A DNA stretch of 11,239 nucleotides, taken from assembly GCA_964567085.1 (NCBI GenBank), contig CAZMKU010000056.1, forward strand, positions 1-11,239. Reading direction: 5' to 3'. The notes beneath the pieces were generated by a model. That model did no database searches, had not been told where the DNA came from, and saw only the letters and a list, made by a program, of their open reading frames with translations. This DNA comes from SVTX01 sp964567085 (lineage in GTDB: Bacteria > Bacillota > Clostridia > Oscillospirales > CAG-272). Position numbers and translations under genes: made by a program. Each line of letters opens with the position of its first letter. The stretch's first letter is position 1. Below, in pieces: positions 6,512-11,239 of this stretch.

Positions 6512-8089
6512 TTATTTTTTCTTGAATTCAAGCGTAAATCTGTCCGAGGGCTGTACGGGTGAGAATTTTTCTCCGCCGCCTGAGTAAAAATACTTCAAGA
6601 ATTCAACCTGCTGAAATCTTTTTGCGAACACAAACGCCGCAAGAGTGCCTGCACCCAGACATATCGCGTGACCGACAAGACTGACCAGCGCAAATACCGT
6701 ATAACCCAATGGGGTCGGCCCTATCAGGGTGCCCAGCATATTTACAAAATGTGTAATAATGCCAACGCTCACGCCAACCGCAAACACCTTCAGGTAAGAA
6801 AGCAGGTCGAGAGCAAAAGCGAAAATTTTGCAAAGCCCGAGAAGTCCCTTGCCGAGTCTTGCGGAAGCCTTCTTTTTATCTCTGCCGTGGGTTGCCACTA
6901 TTACGAGCGCGCCTACGCCGACCGTGACAAGTCCCGCGATCATATTTACTGTAAGGGTGATCGCTATTCCCGCGAAAACCACCCACCAGCTAAGCACGTC
7001 GAATATCGCGTCAAGCGCCCTGCCCTCTCGGCAAAGTGTGATAAACTTGATAATCATTCCGACGAGGATCTGAACGGCGCCGAACGCGAGAGACACTATA
7101 AGGTAAGTAATAGGCTGCGATATAGGCTTGAACCATACTCCGTTAAAGAAGGGCGCCGCCTCGGCAGCGTTCTGCACACCAAGCAAATTCTGCATTATGA
7201 AGTAAGGCATATTTCCAAACCAACCGCCAAGCAGAACGCCGAATATCACACTTGAAATTCCGCAGAAGCCAAGCGTATTGAATATCGCTCTCGTCCTTCC
7301 TCGCATTCCTGTAACAAGCGCACCCGCAAAGCCTAAAATGGTGAGTATAAGACCGTATCCCACGTCGTGAAGCATCAAGCCGAAAACGAGAAAATAGAAA
7401 ACGCTCAAAATAAGCGTGGGATCAAATGAGCGATACTTGGGATATCCAACCTCCGAGACGAGCCACTCAAAGCTTCTTGTCATAAAATTGTTTGAGAGGC
7501 GCACAGGGGGCTCATCAGCCTCTGTGGGCTCTTCTGTCTCATATGCGCACACGTACTCGGAAAGCGCGCTCTCGACTCTTTCCTGCGCCTTTTTGGGCAT
7601 CCAGCCAACGATAAAGATACAGCTGTCGCTGCTTGAGGATTTTTGCATTATCTCAAGCGCCGAAAGATTCGTCTTTTCTATATCGTAAAGTGTCTCGATC
7701 CTGACAAGCTCGCAAGCGAATTCCCGTATATCTGATGCCTCATCGTTCATCAATTTTGCATAAACCGTCTCCACGGTCGCCATAACCGCATCGCGCTCGC
7801 CCGATGCGACGAATCCTTCTCTGTCTACACGAGCTCTCGTTTCTCCGAGACCGCGTTTCTTTTTTGCTATTTTAGACAGTGCCGACAACACACCTTCGAT
7901 TTTTTGAATTTTACCATTTAAAGCCGCTATCTGCTCATCATAATTTTTCTTTTGAAGCAAGTCAGCGCCTTCCTCACACGAAAAATCCCTGATATCAACG
8001 CAACGAAGCGAAATAAGCTTCTTTACAACGATATCAGCGCAATCACAAGGCGCGGCAACCACAAGCTTTTTCATTTTGCTTATTGACAT
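6512..8089 (-). CDS. ntpI: V-type ATP synthase subunit I (membrane stator subunit a), short form
   Basis: This 525-residue membrane protein anchors the peripheral stalk and forms the ion half-channels beside the rotor ring. I chose the ATG at 8089 because MSISKMKKL aligns with the family's MAIVKMKKL start and AAGGAG (8102-8107) lies 12 bases upstream. It overlaps the ntpF stop by ten bases. The cytosolic arm spans residues 1-220 with coiled coil at 45-80. The membrane domain begins at FDPTLILSVFYFLVFGLMLHDVGYGLIL, read as 222-249, and holds about seven hydrophobic segments. The C-terminus FLKYFYSGGGEKFSPV (497-512) matches the family's closing motif, so it is full length at the end. Family members are usually 600-660 residues; the missing length is in the arm. 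At residue 434 the text reads SYLKVFAVG where the family has SY.RL.ALG, so the key arginine appears as lysine. Confidence 0.92.
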   Translation of the reverse strand: MSISKMKKLVVAAPCDCADIVVKKLISLRCVDIRDFSCEEGADLLQKKNYDEQIAALNGKIQKIEGVLSALSKIAKKKRGLGETRARVDREGFVASGERDAVMATVETVYAKLMNDEASDIREFACELVRIETLYDIEKTNLSALEIMQKSSSSDSCIFIVGWMPKKAQERVESALSEYVCAYETEEPTEADEPPVRLSNNFMTRSFEWLVSEVGYPKYRSFDPTLILSVFYFLVFGLMLHDVGYGLILTILGFAGALVTGMRGRTRAIFNTLGFCGISSVIFGVLLGGWFGNMPYFIMQNLLGVQNAAEAAPFFNGVWFKPISQPITYLIVSLAFGAVQILVGMIIKFITLCREGRALDAIFDVLSWWVVFAGIAITLTVNMIAGLVTVGVGALVIVATHGRDKKKASARLGKGLLGLCKIFAFALDLLSYLKVFAVGVSVGIITHFVNMLGTLIGPTPLGYTVFALVSLVGHAICLGAGTLAAFVFAKRFQQVEFLKYFYSGGGEKFSPVQPSDRFTLEFKKK

Positions 8090-8400
8090 TCGTTCATTAT
8101 TCTCCTTACAACCTCTCGAACTGTGGGGGGAATGTTTGCAACCGCCTCGGCGCACATTATCTCGGCGTCATGCTCGGCTTCGTTTCGTCTTTCTGATACC
8201 AAAAACTCCGCGTCCTCCGAAACCTGCCCGACGCGTCGCTTATATTCGGCATCAAGAGAATTCTTGTACTCCAAATAATCCTTCTCCGCTCGCTCCGTGG
8301 CGTCCTTTATCAAAGCATCCGCCTTCTGCTGCGCCTCGAGAATTATTTTACTCGCCTTCTCCTCAGCTTCTTTCGCTTTAAGTACAGCCTCTTTTGACAT
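8080..8400 (-). CDS. ntpF: V-type ATP synthase G-type subunit (NtpF/AtpH-like, peripheral stalk)
   Basis: This 106-residue protein is mostly one long charged coiled coil (residues 1-85) rich in Ala, Glu and Lys, with a short C-terminal piece ending NECQ. The size, composition and position as first gene before ntpI match NtpF of Enterococcus hirae and AtpH-type proteins, the partners of subunit E in the peripheral stalk. Coiled-coil sequence alone would be weak evidence; operon context makes the call. The ATG at 8400 follows an AAAGG stretch about 12 bases upstream on the minus strand, a loose spacing. Its last codons overlap the ntpI start, suggesting translational coupling. The promoter is at 8441-8469. 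Confidence 0.82.
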   Translation of the reverse strand: MSKEAVLKAKEAEEKASKIILEAQQKADALIKDATERAEKDYLEYKNSLDAEYKRRVGQVSEDAEFLVSERRNEAEHDAEIMCAEAVANIPPTVREVVRRIMNECQ

Positions 8401-8428
8401 AAATTAACCATACCTTTCCTTATTTATA

Positions 8429-8464
8429 ACTTATGTCATAAGTATATCATATTTTGTCGACAAA
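8429..8464. promoter_or_regulatory. Two operator-like palindromes over the ntp promoter
   Basis: ACTTATG-T-CATAAGT (8429-8443) is a perfect 7+1+7 inverted repeat covering part of the -10 box and the predicted start. TTTGTCGACAAA (8453-8464) is a perfect 12-base palindrome lying wholly in the -35/-10 spacer. A dimeric repressor bound at either would block RNA polymerase. I do not recognise either as a known Firmicute box (not the LexA, CcpA, Rex, Fur or PerR pattern). Confidence 0.5.
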
Positions 8465-8469
8465 TTCAA
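8441..8469 (-). promoter_or_regulatory. Promoter of the ntpF-ntpI-ntpE operon
   Basis: On the minus strand TTGAAT (8464-8469), a 17-base spacer and TATACT (8441-8446) preceded by TGA form an extended -10 promoter. The start would be near 8434, about 34 bases before the ntpF ATG. The spacer contains the palindrome at 8453-8464, and the -10/start region overlaps the palindrome at 8429-8443. Confidence 0.72.
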
Positions 8470-8492
8470 TAGCCTGCGCGTAAAATTTGCGG

Positions 8493-8523
8493 CAAAACAC
8501 CCCCGTTTGAATGAAACGGGGGT
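8493..8523 (-). terminator. Terminator of the ABC exporter operon
   Basis: On the minus strand ACCCCCGTTT pairs with AAACGGGGGT (8499-8508 with 8514-8523, five-base loop). A TGTTTT tract (8493-8498) follows. It sits seven bases past the permease stop and upstream of the ntp promoter, separating the two operons. Confidence 0.85.
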
Positions 8524-8529
8524 ATAATT

Positions 8530-9774
8530 TTACTGCCTCTTAAACACCATTTTCAATATTTGAGAAGGCTTGGGAGAGTTGCCGTAAAGAAGCACTCCCA
8601 TGCGGTATATTTTTGCCGCGAGAATACCGATACCGAACGTGGACCCTATAAGTATCGCAATCGAGATGGCGATCTCATACCACGGCACGGTGCTCATACA
8701 AATTCTGGTAAACATAGCCATAGGCGAGGTGAACGGAATATAAGAGCAGATAAGCATCGCCATATTGTCGACCTCTCCGCTGCCCATTGAAAACATAACC
8801 ACGACAAACGCGATAATAAAGAGATAGGTTATGGGCATTATCGAGGTGTTTATGTCCTCAAGCTTCGTAACCGTCGAGGCAATCGCGCCGTAAAGAAAGG
8901 CGTAGATCAAGAAGCCCAGAATAAAGAATACGATAAGATAAATAAACAATTCTATCGGAATATCAAAAATCGACGCTATAATGGGATTGGAAAGGTTCTC
9001 CTTGTTTACGTTGTAAAGCAGGATCGCCGTTCCGAATACCACAAGGAGCTGTGAGAATCCCGCAATACAGGACGCAAGCACCTTACCGAACATCATACTC
9101 GTAGGCTTGGCGCTGGTTATAAGCACCTCCATCGCGCGCGAGCTCTTCTCGTTCGCTACGTTGGTCGCAACCATCTGTCCGTAAAGAAGAATGACCATAT
9201 AAAGCGCGAATATCATAATGTAAGTGTAAAAGAAATTCTGCATCTGATCCTTGCCGAGCGTTTCCGTGTTGCTCTCAACCGCAACCCCCATTATCTCGCC
9301 CGCCGCCTCGGGAGAAAGTCCGTTTTGCACCATCGCGCTGAAACGGTAAACCTCCTGAAGCAGAGCGTCCGCGGTAGCGGTATTGACGTCATACATAGAA
9401 AGATTGTCAACGTAATAGGTGTATTTTGACGCGGAATGCATCACAAAAGCGCACTCGATGTCGCCGTTTACTATCTGCGCCTTTACGCTCTCGACGTCGC
9501 CGTCGGCAACCTTGACCTCGTAATCGGCAAATCCGCCCGTAAAATATTCTTTTACTACGGCGGCAAGAGCCGCGTCGTCCGAATAGATAAGCATTACAGG
9601 CTTATCCGCACTCTCCGCGCTCGCCGCGTCGTCACTCTGAATGGCGGCGGCGATATTGGGAATAAAGGCAACGATTGCAATAGCCGCTACCAAAAAGACC
9701 GTAATGCCTATAAATACCTTGTTTTTGAGATAGCCCAAAAGCTCAAACTTTAAAATTTTTCCAAACTGCTTCAT
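8530..9774 (-). CDS. ABC-2 type exporter permease (NatB/YhaP-like)
   Basis: This is a 414-residue membrane protein. One helix near residues 20-40 is followed by an external domain (41-180). There are then about five helices: 181-203, 233-254, 273-300, 312-330 and 366-389. The cytosolic stretch NEKSSRAMEVLITSAKPTSMMFGK (208-231) is the coupling-region motif typical of the NatB/YhaP ABC-2 permease family. The external Asp/Ala-rich domain is also a feature of that family. The ATG follows GGAGGT (minus strand, 9783-9788) by eight bases and lies 15 bases after the stop of the ATPase gene. Together they form one exporter. NatAB in Bacillus exports sodium, but many relatives move other substrates, so no substrate is claimed. 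No break or missing segment is seen. Confidence 0.88.
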   Translation of the reverse strand: MKQFGKILKFELLGYLKNKVFIGITVFLVAAIAIVAFIPNIAAAIQSDDAASAESADKPVMLIYSDDAALAAVVKEYFTGGFADYEVKVADGDVESVKAQIVNGDIECAFVMHSASKYTYYVDNLSMYDVNTATADALLQEVYRFSAMVQNGLSPEAAGEIMGVAVESNTETLGKDQMQNFFYTYIMIFALYMVILLYGQMVATNVANEKSSRAMEVLITSAKPTSMMFGKVLASCIAGFSQLLVVFGTAILLYNVNKENLSNPIIASIFDIPIELFIYLIVFFILGFLIYAFLYGAIASTVTKLEDINTSIMPITYLFIIAFVVVMFSMGSGEVDNMAMLICSYIPFTSPMAMFTRICMSTVPWYEIAISIAILIGSTFGIGILAAKIYRMGVLLYGNSPKPSQILKMVFKRQ

Positions 9775-9789
9775 TACTTGCTACCTCCA

Positions 9790-10680
9790 TCATATCTGCT
9801 CGCCCGCGTATTCAACGAAAATGTCGTTGAGCGAGGGCTCAAAGACCTTGATCTCGTCAATGTCGTAGGCTTCTATGAGGCGCTTCATCATAGCCTGCTT
9901 CTCGTCGGGACCTGCAAGCTGAACGAGTAGACTGCCGTCATCTCTCACAACACAGCTCTCGCCAAGATCGGTTTTGATAGCTTCAACGTTCGTTGTGCTC
10001 ACAACCAGCTTATCGCGAACGTAATTTCTCTTAATGTCGTAAAGATCGCCCGAAATTGCAACCTTGCCCGCGTTGATAATGGCTATACTGTCGCAGAATT
10101 CCTCGATATAACTCATCTGGTGGCTGGAAAACAGCACGATCTTTCCCTTCTTTATCTGCTCCTTAACGACGTCCTTGAGTAGCATCGCGTTCACAGGGTC
10201 AAGTCCCGAAAACGGCTCGTCGAGAATTACGATATCGGGGTTGTGCGCCAGCGCGGTTATAAGCTGAATTTTCTGCTGATTGCCCTTTGACAAGGTGTCA
10301 AGACGCTTGTTTCTGTACTCGGTCATACCGAGTCTGTCAAGCCAATAATCGACCGCAGAGAGAGCGTCTTTTTTGCTCATTCCCTTAAGCTCGGCAAAAT
10401 ACACGAGCTGGTCGATAATTTTCTTTTTGGGATAAAGTCCGCGCTCCTCGGGGAGATAGCCAAGACCTATCTTGTCGTAATCGATGGGCTTGCCGTCCAC
10501 GAGCACCTCGCCGCTGTTCGCGGGAAATACGTTCATAAGTATGCGGATTGACGTGGTCTTACCCGCGCCGTTTCTGCCAAGCAAACCGAATGCCTTGCCG
10601 CCCTCCGCGGTAAAGCTTACACCCTTCAGCACCTGCTTTTCCCCAAAGGATTTATCAATGTTTTTAAGCTCAAGTAGCAT
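9790..10680 (-). CDS. ABC transporter ATP-binding protein (NatA/YhaQ-like)
   Basis: This 296-residue cytosolic ATPase powers the adjacent permease. Walker A is GRNGAGKT (35-42). The Q-loop position reads GYLPEERGLYPK (74-85), the PEERGLY form usual in this exporter subgroup. The signature is LSKGNQQKIQ (130-139), Walker B IVILDEP (150-156), D-loop SGLDP (158-162) and H-loop His187. All catalytic residues are intact. A C-terminal domain (about 220-296), with FEPSLNDIFVEYAG near the end, is also usual for the DrrA/NatA type. The ATG at 10680 has AAGGAG (10695-10700) 14 bases upstream, a long spacing, with the site inside the last codons of the Nudix gene. This arrangement suggests translational coupling with it. 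The operon ends at the terminator 8493-8523. Confidence 0.93.
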   Translation of the reverse strand: MLLELKNIDKSFGEKQVLKGVSFTAEGGKAFGLLGRNGAGKTTSIRILMNVFPANSGEVLVDGKPIDYDKIGLGYLPEERGLYPKKKIIDQLVYFAELKGMSKKDALSAVDYWLDRLGMTEYRNKRLDTLSKGNQQKIQLITALAHNPDIVILDEPFSGLDPVNAMLLKDVVKEQIKKGKIVLFSSHQMSYIEEFCDSIAIINAGKVAISGDLYDIKRNYVRDKLVVSTTNVEAIKTDLGESCVVRDDGSLLVQLAGPDEKQAMMKRLIEAYDIDEIKVFEPSLNDIFVEYAGEQI

Positions 10681-10688
10681 TTTTTCTT

Positions 10689-11156
10689 CTAAATCTCCTT
10701 AACAACCGATTTCACATTTTCGTGTGTGCATTTTTCCAAAAATTCCTCTACACTCATCCATTGAACTGATATCATTCTTTCTTCTTTAGCAATTGGATCA
10801 CCCTCATCATTTACCTCAAAAAGAAACGGAACGATCGTTTTTCTGACTAATTTCTTTGATGGTGTTAAAAACTCATAAGAATATGACGTTAATTCTTGAA
10901 TTAAATTGTCTTTAGAAATGACTATATCGGTTTCCTCAAAGCATTCTCTTATTGCCGTTTCAATTAAAGATTCGTTTTCTTCTTTATGCCCTTTGGGCAA
11001 TGATAAGGTTTCTTTTCCATAAATCATTTCATTTGTTGATAAAATCTTGCCATTACACACTACAACTGCCATCGCACTTAATTCAATAGAGCATCTTTCA
11101 ATCAGCCCATTTGCGGTATCAAACTCTCTGCAAGTCTTATAATACGGTTCAATCAT
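10689..11156 (-). CDS. Nudix hydrolase
   Basis: This is a 155-residue cytosolic protein. The Nudix box spans Gly56 to Ile78: G-x5-E62-x7-R70-E71-x2-E74-E75-x-D77-I78. The metal-binding Arg-Glu..Glu-Glu set is intact, but the usual glycine near the end is Asp77. Nudix enzymes hydrolyse nucleoside diphosphates linked to another group; the substrate cannot be read from the sequence. The ATG follows GGAG (minus strand, 11165-11168) by eight bases and overlaps the stop of the upstream frame by one base. It ends eight bases before the ABC ATPase ATG, so it is probably transcribed with it. Its sequence is clearly richer in A and T and in codons such as ATT, TCA, AAT and GAA than the genes on either side, which suggests separate acquisition. 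Confidence 0.88.
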   Translation of the reverse strand: MIEPYYKTCREFDTANGLIERCSIELSAMAVVVCNGKILSTNEMIYGKETLSLPKGHKEENESLIETAIRECFEETDIVISKDNLIQELTSYSYEFLTPSKKLVRKTIVPFLFEVNDEGDPIAKEERMISVQWMSVEEFLEKCTHENVKSVVKEI

Positions 11157-11239
11157 TATCTTTTCTCCAATCTGAAGGTATCCTCGTGGAAATATTCTCT
11201 TATCTCGTCTGCTCTCTGTGCGAGAACGTCAGACCAAAA
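11156..11239 (-). CDS. C-terminal end of a reading frame resembling the start of an NTF2-like protein; possibly truncated
   Basis: On the minus strand the frame is open from the right window edge for 27 codons to a TAA that overlaps the Nudix ATG by one base. The residues FWSDVLAQRADEIREYF resemble the first helix of small nuclear-transport-factor-2 family (SnoaL-like) proteins of about 110 residues in Clostridia. In those, the homologous segment is near the N-terminus, not the end. Here the frame stops ten residues later (HEDTFRLEKR). That would fit a gene cut short by loss or by arrival of the Nudix gene. With so few residues visible the match may be chance. Confidence 0.4.
   Translation of the reverse strand, partial: FWSDVLAQRADEIREYFHEDTFRLEKR

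Noticed and set aside
8090..8155. Earlier ATG for ntpI
   Set aside because: The added residues do not align with the family and overlap ntpF deeply; MSISKMKKL is the conserved start.
1..11239. CRISPR array, tRNA, rRNA, insertion sequence or phage genes
   Set aside because: No regularly spaced repeats, no cloverleaf or rRNA-like segments, and no transposase or phage proteins seen on either strand.

Overview
The window looks like a chromosomal segment of an anaerobic, low-to-mid GC Clostridia-type Firmicute, probably an uncultured gut lineage near Oscillospiraceae/Christensenellales. The evidence is AGGAGG-type ribosome binding sites, TTGACA/TGnTATAAT promoters with 17-bp spacers, a V-type ATPase operon of the ntp kind, threonine/glutamate-rich secreted proteins, and a clostridial-type PurC. 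The taxonomic placement is inference; no marker gene is present.

Layout. (1) Positions 1-1272: the 5' part of purC (minus strand, running off the left edge) is divergent from a phosphoribosyltransferase-fold gene (586-1230), which has its own promoter and terminator. (2) Positions 1349-5817: two large exported proteins on the plus strand, each with a near-consensus promoter. One is a phosphodiester-glycosidase (NAGPA-domain) protein with an acidic Thr/Glu linker and a C-terminal anchor carrying a Cys-containing GGCGSS motif. The other is a lipoprotein combining a TasA/camelysin-like domain, a Thr/Glu repeat linker and an M6-type metalloprotease domain. Between them, on the minus strand, lies a 55-codon open frame (3301-3468). 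It shares a long hairpin terminator with the glycosidase gene. (3) Positions 5823-8470: a minus-strand operon for V-type ATPase stator subunits only, ntpF (G-type), ntpI (a/I) and ntpE, closed by a two-way terminator. It has no ntpK between ntpI and ntpE and no ntpC/G/A/B/D after ntpE. The promoter overlaps two palindromes. (4) Positions 8493-11239: a minus-strand NatAB-like ABC exporter (ATPase, then permease), preceded by a visibly AT-richer Nudix hydrolase gene and the tail of an NTF2-like reading frame that ends abruptly.

The observations most worth a second look are these. The V-ATPase cluster encodes exactly the stator proteins (E, G, I), with a shortened I subunit in which the essential membrane arginine appears to be lysine. 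A small unannotated ORF is paired with a bidirectional terminator. The C-terminal anchor of the glycosidase protein does not fit LPXTG. The secreted metalloprotease has an unusual domain combination. Nothing in the window looks like a CRISPR array, IS element, rRNA or tRNA.
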